From the NCBI GenBank assembly GCA_004298505.1, contig SCRO01000120.1:1-61082 (forward strand): a stretch of 61,082 nt of DNA. The letters are read 5' to 3'. Under the pieces are notes generated by a model that had not been told where the DNA came from, did not search any database, and saw nothing but the letters and a program-made list of their open reading frames with translations. The DNA is from Rhodanobacter sp. GTDB lineage: Bacteria > Pseudomonadota > Gammaproteobacteria > Xanthomonadales > Rhodanobacteraceae. The position numbers and the translations under genes were made by a program. This document shows positions 16,618 through 25,346 of the stretch, one piece after another; position 1 is the stretch's first letter, and each line of letters opens with the position of its first letter.

Positions 16618-17775
16618 ATGCAGAATTTCGAATTCCATAACCCCACCCGCATCGTGTTCGGCACGGAAACGATCGGCAAGCTGAATACCTTGCTGCCCGC
16701 CTCGGCCAGGGTATTGATCCTCTACGGCGGCGCCAGTGCGAAGGCAAATGGCACGCTGGACGAGGTGAAGGCCGCGCTCGGTGATCGCCACGTTCAGGAG
16801 TTTTCCGGCATCGAACCGAACCCCACGTTCGAGACGCTGATGCGCGCAGTTGAACTGGTTCGCCAGGAAAAGCTGGGCTACCTGCTGGCTGTCGGCGGCG
16901 GTTCGGTGATCGACGGCACCAAGTTCGTCGCCGCCGCGGTGCCGTTCGATGGTGACCCGTGGAGCATCCTGGAAAAGCACGGCCGCAATATCACCACGGC
17001 GCTGCCGTTTGGCAGCGTGCTCACCCTGCCGGCTACCGGTTCGGAAATGAACAACGGCGGCGTGGTGACGAAGAGGGCGATCCACGCCAAGCTGGCGTTC
17101 TCCAGCACGCATACGTTCCCGCAGTTCTCGATCCTCGACCCGACCAAGACCTACACCCTGCCGCCGCGCCAGATTGCCAACGGCGTAGTGGATGCCTTCG
17201 TGCATATCGTTGAGCAGTACCTGACCTACCCGGTGCAGGCCAAGGTGCAGGATCGCTTCGCCGAAGGTTTGTTGCAGAGCCTGATCGAAACCGGCCCGGA
17301 GGCACTGGCCAACCCGCAGGATTACGCCACCCGCGCCAATTTGATGTGGATCGCCACGCTGGCCCTGAACGGCCTGATTGGTGCCGGCGTACCGCAGGAC
17401 TGGAGCACCCACATGATCGGCCATGAACTGACCGCACTGCACGGCATCGATCACGCCCGCACGCTGGCCATCGTGTTGCCGGCCAGCCTGCATGTGCGTC
17501 GCGACACCAAGCACGCCAAGCTGCTGCAGTACGCCGAGCGGGTCTGGCAGATCCACGAAGGCAGCGAAGACGAGCGCATCGACCAGGCGATTGAAAAGAC
17601 CCGCGCGTTCTTCGAGCGCATGGGCATCGCCACCCGCCTGCCGGATTACGAGCTGGGCGCTGAGGCGATCGACACCGTCATTGCCCAGCTCGAAGCACAC
17701 GGCATGACTCAGCTCGGTGAACACCGCGATGTCACCCCGGCCACCAGCCGGCACATTCTGGAAGCCGCGCTCTGA
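16618..17775 (+). CDS. yqhD: Iron-containing alcohol dehydrogenase, YqhD-like
   Basis: A 385-aa NADPH-dependent aldehyde reductase close in length to E. coli YqhD (387 aa). Metal ligands D192, H196, H265 and H279 occupy the same relative positions as D194, H198, H267 and H281 of YqhD. The cofactor loop GGGSVIDGTKF is intact. The enzyme reduces reactive aldehydes such as those from lipid peroxidation or methylglyoxal. It is the first gene of a three-gene set behind a NemR-like operator, followed after about 50 bp each by a curA-like reductase and a DJ-1-like protein. Confidence 0.92.
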   Translation: MQNFEFHNPTRIVFGTETIGKLNTLLPASARVLILYGGASAKANGTLDEVKAALGDRHVQEFSGIEPNPTFETLMRAVELVRQEKLGYLLAVGGGSVIDGTKFVAAAVPFDGDPWSILEKHGRNITTALPFGSVLTLPATGSEMNNGGVVTKRAIHAKLAFSSTHTFPQFSILDPTKTYTLPPRQIANGVVDAFVHIVEQYLTYPVQAKVQDRFAEGLLQSLIETGPEALANPQDYATRANLMWIATLALNGLIGAGVPQDWSTHMIGHELTALHGIDHARTLAIVLPASLHVRRDTKHAKLLQYAERVWQIHEGSEDERIDQAIEKTRAFFERMGIATRLPDYELGAEAIDTVIAQLEAHGMTQLGEHRDVTPATSRHILEAAL

Positions 17776-17828
17776 ACGATGACGCCGGCCTTCGGGCCGT
17801 CCTTTCACAGTCACAAGAGGTCACTCTC

Positions 17829-18863
17829 ATGTCTTCCAATGCAACCATGCAACGTGCCATCGTGCTGAACTCCCGCCCGGTCGGCGCGCCCACGCCTGAC
17901 AACTTCCGCCTGCGCGAAAACCCGTTGCCCACGCCCGCCCACGGCGAGCTGCTGCTGCGCACGCTGTATCTCTCCCTCGATCCGTACATGCGCGGGCGCA
18001 TGAGCGACGCCAAGTCCTATGCCGCACCCGTCGCCATTGGCGACGTGATGGTCGGCGGTACCGTGTCGCGGGTGCAGGCCTCGAAACATCCGGACTTCAA
18101 GGAAGGTGATCTGGTGCTCGGCTTCAGCGGCTGGCAGGACCACGCACTGTCCGACGGCACCGGCCTGAGCAAACTGGACCCGCAGATGGAAACCTCGTCG
18201 CTGGCGCTTGGCGTGCTGGGCATGCCCGGTTTCACCGCCTACATGGGCCTGCTCGACATCGGCGAGCCGAAGGCCGGTGAAACCGTAGTCGTCGCGGCAG
18301 CCAGCGGCGCGGTGGGTTCGGTGGTGGGCCAGATCGCCAAGCTCAAGGGCTGCCGCAGTGTGGGCATCGCCGGCGGTCCGGAAAAATGTCGCTATGTGGT
18401 CGAGCAACTGGGCTTTGATGCCTGCATCGATCATCGCAGCGTGAACTTCGCCGCCGAGCTGGCGGCCGCCTGCCCCGATGGCATCGACGTGTATTTCGAG
18501 AATGTCGGCGGCGCGGTCTTCGATGCGGTGCTGCCGCTGCTCAATGCCTCGGCGCGCGTGCCGGTATGTGGCCTTATCGCCAACTACAACGACACCGCAC
18601 TGCCCGACGGCCCCGACCGGCTGGGCCTGCTTGCGCGCACCATCCTGACCCGACGCATCCGCATGCAGGGCTTCATCATCTTCGATGACTACGGCCATCG
18701 TTACGGCGAATTCATGCAGCAGATGAGCCAATGGGTACAGGCCGGCAAGATCAAGTTCCGCGAAGACATCGTCGACGGTCTCGACCAGGCGCCGCAGGCC
18801 TTCATTGGCATGCTCAACGGCAGCAATTTCGGCAAGCTGGTGGTTCGCGTCGCCAGCGAATGA
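17829..18863 (+). CDS. MDR-family NADP-dependent oxidoreductase, CurA/YncB-like
   Basis: A 344-aa zinc-free medium-chain reductase of the prostaglandin/alkenal reductase group. The N-terminal half has the family motifs LYLSLDPYMRGRM and VGGTVSRV; the NADP-binding Rossmann part has AASGAVGSVVGQIAKLKGCR and YFENVGG. These enzymes reduce activated carbon-carbon double bonds of alpha,beta-unsaturated carbonyls. It fits between an aldehyde reductase and a DJ-1 homologue as an electrophile-detoxification step. curA is the best-matching E. coli relative, but orthology is not proven. Confidence 0.88.
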   Translation: MSSNATMQRAIVLNSRPVGAPTPDNFRLRENPLPTPAHGELLLRTLYLSLDPYMRGRMSDAKSYAAPVAIGDVMVGGTVSRVQASKHPDFKEGDLVLGFSGWQDHALSDGTGLSKLDPQMETSSLALGVLGMPGFTAYMGLLDIGEPKAGETVVVAAASGAVGSVVGQIAKLKGCRSVGIAGGPEKCRYVVEQLGFDACIDHRSVNFAAELAAACPDGIDVYFENVGGAVFDAVLPLLNASARVPVCGLIANYNDTALPDGPDRLGLLARTILTRRIRMQGFIIFDDYGHRYGEFMQQMSQWVQAGKIKFREDIVDGLDQAPQAFIGMLNGSNFGKLVVRVASE

Positions 18864-18917
18864 GGCCTCGCCGGCAAGACCGCTCGCTTCCCCATCTCCA
18901 TTCAAAGAAGGCACTCC

Positions 18918-19595
18918 ATGAAAATCCTGATGGTTCTCACTTCGCACGATCAACTGGGCAACACCGGCAAGAAGACCGGTTTCTGGCTGGAAGAATTCGC
19001 CGCGCCTTACTACGCGTTCAAGGACGCGGGCGCGCAGATCACGGTGGCCTCACCGCATGGCGGGCAGCCGCCGCTGGATCCCAAGAGCGACGATCCGTCG
19101 GCGCAAACCGACGCCACTCGCCGTTTCAAGGCTGACCCGGCAGCGCAGGCCGTACTGGCCAGCACGCACAAACTGCAGGACATGAAAGCCGGTGATTTCG
19201 ACGCGGTGTTCTACCCGGGCGGCCACGGCCCGCTGTGGGATCTGGCCGAGGATGCTGCCTCGATCGCGCTGATCGAAACCACGCTGGCCGCCGGCAAGCC
19301 GGTGGCTGCGGTGTGCCACGCTCCGGGCGTGTTGCGCCATGTGAAGTCAGCCGATGGCAAACCGTTGGTCCAGGGCAAGTCCGTCACCGGCTTCACCAAC
19401 ACCGAGGAAGAGACCGTTGGCCTGACCAAGGTAGTGCCGTTCCTGGTGGAAGACATGTTGAAAAAGAACGGTGGCAACTACAGCAAATCCGGCGACTGGC
19501 AGCCGTACGTGGTCACCGATGGCCTGTTGATCACCGGCCAGAACCCGGCGTCATCCGAACCCGCCGCGCAGACATTGCTGAAGATGCTGGGCTGA
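18918..19595 (+). CDS. DJ-1/PfpI superfamily protein (type 1 glutamine amidotransferase-like)
   Basis: A 225-aa protein of the DJ-1/PfpI superfamily. The nucleophile elbow AAVCHAPG carries C133, with the partner Glu in FWLEEFAAP near residue 25 and GGHGPLWDL forming the oxyanion-side loop. This resembles the Hsp31/YhbO group that detoxifies methylglyoxal or repairs glycated targets. It closes the operon of the TetR regulator and aldehyde reductases. AAAGAAGG precedes the ATG. Confidence 0.88.
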   Translation: MKILMVLTSHDQLGNTGKKTGFWLEEFAAPYYAFKDAGAQITVASPHGGQPPLDPKSDDPSAQTDATRRFKADPAAQAVLASTHKLQDMKAGDFDAVFYPGGHGPLWDLAEDAASIALIETTLAAGKPVAAVCHAPGVLRHVKSADGKPLVQGKSVTGFTNTEEETVGLTKVVPFLVEDMLKKNGGNYSKSGDWQPYVVTDGLLITGQNPASSEPAAQTLLKMLG

Positions 19596-20089
19596 TCAAC
19601 CCGCGCCAGCGATGCTGCCTGCGGCATCGCTGGCGCAGCGGTTCTCTCTGCTTCGGCGCGCGCGTCAGTGGTGCGCGATGCTCGACGCTTCCCGAACATC
19701 CGTTCTGGGGCGCGTATTTGGGGCAGCCGACCGTCCGTTGTTGGCCGGTCAGCGACTGTTGGTTGACGGCTGTTGCTCGACGATCGTGGCGACCCGTTTC
19801 AGCCCCTCGCGAACGACTGCTTAGCGGCAGGCAACTTAGCTGGCTGACCGCCTCTCCCTGGCCGGTTGCGGCTGATCGGTTGTGTCTGACAAGCGACCCT
19901 CATGCAGGTGGTCAGCCTGTTGGCGATGCCGATCCAGTCGGGTGCCAACCGTGGTCAACTGTGTGGGCAATGGGTACTCAGTTCATTGGCAATACGCACG
20001 GGTGGTTGACGAGATCGCGCGCAAACAAGCCGGAGCAGCGCGCCAGGCAACCAGCGTCCCGGCAGTAACTTCCGCAAAGCGTCTAACGA
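19596..20089. other. Non-coding gap, no gene supported
   Basis: Roughly 500 bp between the DJ-1-like gene and the convergent narK. Short open frames exist on both strands, but none has a ribosome binding site, recognisable protein sequence or codon pattern like the neighbours. Nothing is annotated here other than the terminator at its right end. Confidence 0.6.
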
Positions 20090-20108
20090 GCCGGGCGCTT
20101 GGCCCGGC
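20090..20108 (-). terminator. Terminator hairpin after narK (third copy)
   Basis: GCCGGGC and GCCCGGC form a perfect 7-bp stem with a 5-base loop, 12 bp beyond the stop of the minus-strand narK. The trailing sequence is only weakly T-rich, so termination strength is uncertain. Confidence 0.5.
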
Positions 20109-20120
20109 CCGTCATTGCGA

Positions 20121-21773
20121 TCAGGGATTCTTCACATACGCGTTCTTGCGCAGGTAGAACCACCAGTTGAGCACCAGGCACAGGGCATAGAACACCGCGA
20201 AGCCGTACATCGCCATCTCGGGTGTTCCGAGTTTGATTTGCGCGCCGATCACGACCGGCGCGGCGAACGCGCCATAAGCGGCGACGGCCGACGTCCAGCC
20301 AAGCACCGGTCCGGCCTGCTGGCTGTCGAAGATCGCACCAATGCTGCGAAAGGTCGAGCCGTTGCCGACGCCGGTGGCGGCAAACAGCACGATGAAAAGC
20401 GCGAGGAAGATAAAGAAATACTCCTCGGGCGTCGCTGAGTGGTAGGCCTTCATCATCACGTAGCCGACCGCCACCGCCGCGACAACCATCACGGCGCAGA
20501 CCCACTGCGTGATGATCGAGCCGCCGACCTTGTCCGAGATCCAGCCACCGAGCGGGCGCGTCAACGCGCCGACGAAGGGGCCGATCCAGGCGTAGGCGAG
20601 TACCGGTAGCGCATTCGGATTCACGTGCGACGTCATCACGCCGTTCGCGTCGGGCACGTGAATGACGTCGAAGATGACCTTCATTGACAGCGGCAGCGCC
20701 ATCGAGAAACCGATGAACGAACCGAAGGTGACGATGTAGAGGATCGTCATCGCCCAGGTGTGCTTGTTGCGGAAAATCTGGAACTGCTTGGCGACGCCCT
20801 CCTTCATCGGGCCGAAGGCGGCGAGCTTCATCACCGTCACCATCAGGATGATGTCAAGCAGGATCGCGACCCAGACGTTGAGCATCCCCAGGCCCGTCGG
20901 CGCCGGCAGGTACAACCAGAGCATGAAAATCGACGGCACAAACGCGAGTGTGTACAGGTAGATGATCTTCGAGAACGCGACGAGCGGGTTGCCGGTGGCG
21001 GGCGAGATCGTCTTCAGGTTGTTCATGCCAAACCAGCCCAGGATCGACAGCGGCACGAGTGACAGCACCCAGGCGAAGCCGGAGTTCTGTATCCAGGTCA
21101 AGGTGCCGGCTGGAATCTTGCCGAAGATCCAGCCGCTATCCTTGAGCAGGGTCTCGGGCCCGCCGCCGATGGCGCCGAAGAGGCCCACCGTCATGACGAA
21201 CGGAACAACGACCTGCATCGTCGTCACGCCGAAGTTTCCCAGCCCCGCGTTCAGGCCGAGCGCCGTGCCCTGCAGCCGCTTCGGGAAAAAGCCGCTGATG
21301 TTGGACATCGACGAGGCGAAGTTGCCGCCACCGACGCCGCACCACAACGCCATCAGCTGGAAGGACCACAACGGCCAGTCCTTGTGCTGCAGCACGATGC
21401 CGGTGCCGATGGCCGGCGCGAGCAGCATCGCCGTCGTCAGGAAGATCGTGTTGCGTCCGCCCGCGAGGCGGATCAGGAACGATGCCGGGATGCGCATCGT
21501 CGCGCCGGCAATGCCGGCGATCGCGGTCAGCGTGAAGAGCTCGGCCTGCGTGAACGGAAAGCCGAGGTTCAACATCTGCACCGTGATGATGCCCCACATA
21601 CCCCAGACCGCGAAGCCGCACATCAGGGCGGGGATCGAGATCCACAGGTTGCGGTAGGCGATCTGCTTGCCGGTCGTCTCCCAGAACGTGGGATCCTCCG
21701 GACGCCAATCGTCGATATCGGCGCCGCTTGATCGCGATCGTGGCACGGCGCCAGTGCCTGCTTTGGTGTTCAT
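20121..21773 (-). CDS. narK: NarK-family nitrate/nitrite transporter (third copy, long form)
   Basis: A 550-aa MFS protein, over 100 residues longer than the other two NarKs here. It has NarK signature loops (AGIAGATMRIPASFLIRLAGG, CGVGGGNFASSMSNISGFFP, GNGSTFRSIGAIFD) and extra sequence between helices (residues about 215-260 and 375-400). The first signature Arg is retained. The long form is the NarK subtype often called the nitrite-exporting antiporter in denitrifiers, but the direction is inferred. A 47-codon ORF and an FNR box lie directly upstream on the same strand. Confidence 0.92.
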   Translation of the reverse strand: MNTKAGTGAVPRSRSSGADIDDWRPEDPTFWETTGKQIAYRNLWISIPALMCGFAVWGMWGIITVQMLNLGFPFTQAELFTLTAIAGIAGATMRIPASFLIRLAGGRNTIFLTTAMLLAPAIGTGIVLQHKDWPLWSFQLMALWCGVGGGNFASSMSNISGFFPKRLQGTALGLNAGLGNFGVTTMQVVVPFVMTVGLFGAIGGGPETLLKDSGWIFGKIPAGTLTWIQNSGFAWVLSLVPLSILGWFGMNNLKTISPATGNPLVAFSKIIYLYTLAFVPSIFMLWLYLPAPTGLGMLNVWVAILLDIILMVTVMKLAAFGPMKEGVAKQFQIFRNKHTWAMTILYIVTFGSFIGFSMALPLSMKVIFDVIHVPDANGVMTSHVNPNALPVLAYAWIGPFVGALTRPLGGWISDKVGGSIITQWVCAVMVVAAVAVGYVMMKAYHSATPEEYFFIFLALFIVLFAATGVGNGSTFRSIGAIFDSQQAGPVLGWTSAVAAYGAFAAPVVIGAQIKLGTPEMAMYGFAVFYALCLVLNWWFYLRKNAYVKNP

Positions 21774-21838
21774 GGTGTTCCTCGGTTTGTCTCGTTTGAA
21801 TCAGCCGGCGAGGCTGAACGTGGGGAATTTCCTGCCCA

Positions 21839-21982
21839 TCATTCCTGTTGGCAGGTGGTTTTCGTGGCCCACAGCATGCCCGCACCACAGGGCACGGTGC
21901 CAAGCAGCCGGATCCAGATCAATACGTTGTTGGTGCCATCTTGCGGACCGGCCGGCCCCGCATAGGGCACGGTTGCAGTCAT
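21839..21982 (-). CDS. Small putative membrane protein in front of narK
   Basis: A 47-codon ORF (MTATVPYAGPAGPQDGTN...) with a good Shine-Dalgarno (AGGAG, 8 bp before the ATG). One hydrophobic stretch at about residues 19-40 (VLIWIRLLGTVPCGAGMLWA) could span the membrane. It ends 65 bp before narK on the same strand. Its ATG is 63 bp after an FNR-like site, so it would be the first gene of the narK transcript. I do not recognise a family. It could be a leader peptide, a transporter accessory subunit or a fortuitous ORF. Confidence 0.55.
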   Translation of the reverse strand: MTATVPYAGPAGPQDGTNNVLIWIRLLGTVPCGAGMLWATKTTCQQE

Positions 21983-22044
21983 TCCCACTCTCCTCATGCG
22001 CGTCGGCACAGGAAGGCATGTTGATCCCAAGCCAGGCATCCGAA

Positions 22045-22058
22045 TTGACGAATATCAA
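22045..22058 (-). promoter_or_regulatory. FNR-like box ahead of the small ORF and narK
   Basis: Read on the plus strand it is TTGACGAATATCAA, so the minus-strand reading is TTGAT-N4-GTCAA, nine of ten conserved bases. A CAACAT hexamer (22023 down to 22018) lies at -10 spacing for a start near 22011, giving the class II centre at about -41. It faces the minus-strand small ORF and narK. Confidence 0.75.
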
Positions 22059-22360
22059 AAACCGGACGTGGCAAACTGTCGCGCTCGGTGAATGAGTGCC
22101 TCGATCTGCTCAGTTCTTTTGAACGAAAGTTGCCGCCAGGAAGACTCATCACCAGCGCGCGACGCGACGTCGGCCATCGACCGTGCCGTATCGAACCAAG
22201 AGCCCTCAGGCACTGGCCCTAATCATTTCGCCGCAACTCAGCCACGTTTCATGGTTCGCGAAAAGGCATGGCGTTCGGGGTGTAGCACAAGAAGCTCAAT
22301 CAGGTGCCATTTGGCGCCGACCATCTTTCACCGGGTGCGACGCTTCGCCACGTCCGCTTT

Positions 22361-22374
22361 TTGATCTTCGTCAA
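22361..22374 (+). promoter_or_regulatory. FNR-like box upstream of nirK
   Basis: TTGATCTTCGTCAA matches TTGAT-N4-GTCAA, nine of ten conserved bases, about 180 bp before the nirK start. No convincing -10 is seen at class II spacing, so another promoter arrangement or a long leader is possible. The rest of the 22059-22551 gap contains no gene I can support. Confidence 0.7.
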
Positions 22375-22551
22375 TCGAAATATCTGGCTTTGGAAACACC
22401 ATCTTTGACGGCGTCGACTGCGCGAGGATCGATGGCATGAAGACAACCATGCTCTATTCAGGGCCGGCTGGTCCGCAGGATCGGACCAGCAAGGTCGTGC
22501 CGACGTGGTTTCAATTTTCGTGGTTCCAATTTCCCAACGGAGTAAACGTTC

Positions 22552-23676
22552 ATGAAAAAAGACGACGGTAAATCGTTCGACGACATCAACACACTCGATC
22601 CGTCGCGGCGACACTTCCTGGGCACGGCAGGCACCGGTGCATTGTTGCTGGGATTGGGTGGGCTGGCCGTGCAGCAGCGTGCCGTTGCCGCAGAGAAGAC
22701 CCTGGCTGCCACTTCTCCCGCGCACGACGACATCAGCGGCACGATTCTGCGTGCCGACACCGTGGTCGCGGATCCTACCCGGCTGCCTCCTCCCATCCAG
22801 CGCGCGCATTCGATCCATCACGAGATCGCTCTCGAGGCCCGTGAAGTGCGAGCCAGTTTGGATAGCGGTATCGAGTTCATGTACATGACCTGGGACGGGC
22901 AAGTCCCCGGTCCCATGATCAGGGTACGCCAAGGCGACACCGTGACCCTCACCGTAACAAGTGCCAAGACCAACTTCATGCCACACAATGTTGACATGCA
23001 TGCGATCTACGGCACCGGCGGCGGCGCTGGTGCAACCTTGGTCAACCCGGGGCAAAGCCGTTCTGTATTCTTCAAGTGCGAGTATCCCGGGGCCTTCATC
23101 TACCACTGCGCAGTTTTTGACATGGACCTGCACATCAGCAGTGGCATGTACGGGATGATTCTGGTCGAGCCCTACGAGGGCCTTGCCAAAGTGGATAGGG
23201 AAATCTACCTGGGCCAGAATGAGGTCTATACCAAGGAGCCGTTCGGCACCAAGGGAGTGGCTCACTTCGACAACACCTCGATGGCTGCCGAAGACCCTAC
23301 CTACGTGCTGTTCAACGGTGCCGTCAATGCGCTCACCCCCAGTCGCTTCGGGCCAATCAAGGCCAGGGTTGGCGAGACCATGCGAGTGTTCATGGTCTGC
23401 GGCGGCCCCAATCTGGGATCGAATTTCCATCCCATCGGCAACGTCTGGAAAGAGTGCTGGCCGCAGGGCGCGCTGGCCAATCCACCGCTGCGCTACATCC
23501 AGACCCAACCGGTCGCTCCCGGCAGTTGCTTTGTCGGACATCTGGATCTACCGGTGCCTGAAACCGTCAAGCTGGTTGACCACGCCTTGAGCCGGGTTAC
23601 CCACAAGGGTCTGTTGGCCGAAATTGCCGTGAGTGGACTCGCGCAACCGGATATCTACCGGGCAATCAGCCAGTAA
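22552..23676 (+). CDS. nirK: Copper-containing nitrite reductase NirK
   Basis: Periplasmic enzyme reducing nitrite to NO, 374 aa. A Tat signal (SRRHFLGTAGTGALLLGLGG, R19-R20) precedes two cupredoxin domains. Type 1 copper ligands are H145, C186, H194 and M199. Type 2 copper ligands include H150 and H185, with the catalytic D148 (HNVDMH) and H293 (NFHPIG). The spacing YHCAVFDMDLHISSGM is that of the shorter-loop NirK class. ACGGAG precedes the ATG. The porin gene follows on the same strand. Confidence 0.96.
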   Translation: MKKDDGKSFDDINTLDPSRRHFLGTAGTGALLLGLGGLAVQQRAVAAEKTLAATSPAHDDISGTILRADTVVADPTRLPPPIQRAHSIHHEIALEAREVRASLDSGIEFMYMTWDGQVPGPMIRVRQGDTVTLTVTSAKTNFMPHNVDMHAIYGTGGGAGATLVNPGQSRSVFFKCEYPGAFIYHCAVFDMDLHISSGMYGMILVEPYEGLAKVDREIYLGQNEVYTKEPFGTKGVAHFDNTSMAAEDPTYVLFNGAVNALTPSRFGPIKARVGETMRVFMVCGGPNLGSNFHPIGNVWKECWPQGALANPPLRYIQTQPVAPGSCFVGHLDLPVPETVKLVDHALSRVTHKGLLAEIAVSGLAQPDIYRAISQ

Positions 23677-23703
23677 CCACCCGCTTGCCCGCATGCGGGG
23701 TGG
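23677..23703 (+). terminator. Hairpin after nirK, possible terminator
   Basis: Directly after the nirK stop, CCACCCGC and GCGGGGTGG pair imperfectly (one bulged G) around a short loop. No T-run follows. It may be a terminator or an mRNA-stabilising hairpin between nirK and the porin gene. The 164 bp after it hold no gene I can support. Confidence 0.35.
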
Positions 23704-23867
23704 CCAAGCCGCTCCGCACACCGCTCATGCCATGGCCTGCAGTTTCACGTACCAGCCGGAGCTGATGCCGCAGGGTGCGCAACCCCACTCGAATCACACG
23801 GGAATTTGTCACCACCAATCGACCCGTTGGTGGCAAGACTCGCGCACAATCAACAGGTAGGAAAGTA

Positions 23868-25109
23868 ATGAAAAACCTTCAGACAAAGCTACTTCTAGCC
23901 GCGCTGGCTGCCGTGCCGGCGTCACCGGCGTGGGCAGATACACCCCCCAGCGATGCGTCTGCGAATTCGTCGCAAGCTGCACCGGTCCAGTTGTTGTGGA
24001 ATGCGCGACTGCGCGACGAATCGGTTGACGATGACGCATTCGCGAAGGATGCCCGCGCCGACACGCTGCGACTGCGCCTTGGATTGCTGGGCAACTTCGG
24101 TAACGGCTGGAGCGGTCTGATCGAGGGCACCGGGACCGCCAGTGCCGACAATCGTTATAACAGTGGTGCCAATGGCCAAACGCAATACCCCGGGATCACC
24201 GATCCCCATGGGGCTGGGCTGAATCAGGCCTGGCTGCGTTGGCAGAATCAGCAGTTCATCGCGACGGTTGGGCGGCAGAGGCTGATCCTGGACAACCAAC
24301 GCTGGGTCGGCCCCGTAGGCTGGCGTCAGCTCGAACAGACCTACGATGCGATTGCGTTGCAGTGGCACCCTGCCAGTGACTGGACCGTGCGTTATGACTG
24401 GCTTGGTCGTGTCCATCGGGTGAACGGCCCCGATGCCATTAATCCGTTGGCCGCCAGACGTAAACTCGATACCAGCCTGTTCAATGTAGCCTACGCGCGC
24501 GGCACGCAAACTTGGGTGGGCTACGCCTATCTGCACAAGGATCGCGATGTGCCCACAGCCTCTACCAGCACCTACGGTCTGCGCTGGCTTGGCAGCTACG
24601 TCAAGCAAGGCAGCGGTCCCGGCTGGGCCGCCGAGTTCGCCCGGCAGTCCGATTACGCCAACAACCCGGCCAGTTACACGACCAACTATTGGCTGCTTGA
24701 ACCGAGCTGGACGCTACGACGGGTGACAGCCAAGCTTGGGTGGGAACACTTGGGTGGTAACGGCCGGCACGCCCTGCAGACCCCGCTGGCCACGTTGCAC
24801 GCCTTCAATGGCTGGGACGACCAGTTCGTGGTCACTCCGCCCGGTGGGCTGAACGACCATTATGCGTCGCTCAATGGCAAGTTCGCTCTCGGCATGCTGA
24901 AACCGCTTGGCTGGAACGTCACCTACCACAACTTCCGTGCAGCAACCGACGGTCACTACGGCAACGAGTGGGATGCGTCGGTCGGCTTTCCGTTGGCTTC
25001 AGGTGTACAGGCCCTGGTGAAGGTAGCTAACTACCAGGCGGACTGGTTCGGCCACGATGACACCAAGTTATGGTTCCAGATCGAGTGGAGCGGCAAACAG
25101 AATTTGTAG
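23868..25109 (+). CDS. Outer-membrane porin, alginate-export-like beta-barrel
   Basis: A 413-aa protein with a Sec signal peptide (about residues 1-22, cleavage near AWA-DTP). It then has alternating amphipathic strands typical of a monomeric beta-barrel (LRLRLGLLGNFGNGWSGLIE, FIATVGRQRLILDNQRWVG and others). The pattern GRQRL..DNQRW is that of the Alginate_exp family. It ends in strand-forming LWFQIEWSGKQNL. AGGTAGGAAAG precedes the ATG. Standing between nirK and a narK scar in an anaerobic cluster, it may admit nitrate or nitrite, but its substrate cannot be read from sequence. Confidence 0.82.
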   Translation: MKNLQTKLLLAALAAVPASPAWADTPPSDASANSSQAAPVQLLWNARLRDESVDDDAFAKDARADTLRLRLGLLGNFGNGWSGLIEGTGTASADNRYNSGANGQTQYPGITDPHGAGLNQAWLRWQNQQFIATVGRQRLILDNQRWVGPVGWRQLEQTYDAIALQWHPASDWTVRYDWLGRVHRVNGPDAINPLAARRKLDTSLFNVAYARGTQTWVGYAYLHKDRDVPTASTSTYGLRWLGSYVKQGSGPGWAAEFARQSDYANNPASYTTNYWLLEPSWTLRRVTAKLGWEHLGGNGRHALQTPLATLHAFNGWDDQFVVTPPGGLNDHYASLNGKFALGMLKPLGWNVTYHNFRAATDGHYGNEWDASVGFPLASGVQALVKVANYQADWFGHDDTKLWFQIEWSGKQNL

Positions 25110-25126
25110 CCAAGCACCCACGTATC

Positions 25127-25246
25127 AGCCTGGCCCGGATGCACTTCGTGGTTCGACGCATGGAACGCCGGCGCTTCCCGGAGGTGGTCAGCGAGACCGA
25201 CCTGCCGTAAATCATGGAGGCGACGGTACTCTCGCGTGGCCGCTGA
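25127..25246 (+). pseudogene. narK: 3' remnant of a narK gene
   Basis: This 120-bp piece translates as SLARMHFVVRRMERRRFP, EVVSETDLP, stop, IMEATVLSRGR, stop. It aligns codon by codon with the last 39 residues of the NarK encoded at 13612-14934 (NLAWMHFAIRRIERKHFP...EIMGATASSRTP). The internal stop is a GAA-to-TAA change. Nothing of the rest of the gene remains; the porin gene ends 17 bp before it. It is a scar of a lost narK copy. Confidence 0.88.
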
Positions 25247-25346
25247 GGCTACCGCGTTTCCCGTGTGGCACACGGCCGCGACCGCGCCGCCGACCCGGAT
25301 CGCCGGATTGGTGGCGGGTGCGGCGAGTGAATGCCGCACGAAGCGA

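Noticed and set aside
19612-19824. 70-codon ORF downstream of the DJ-1-like gene
   Set aside because: Low-complexity translation, no ribosome binding site, probably only the trailer of the operon.
22092-22440. Short plus-strand ORFs in the narK-nirK spacer
   Set aside because: They overlap the FNR-like sites, lack Shine-Dalgarno sequences and match nothing; the spacer is regulatory.
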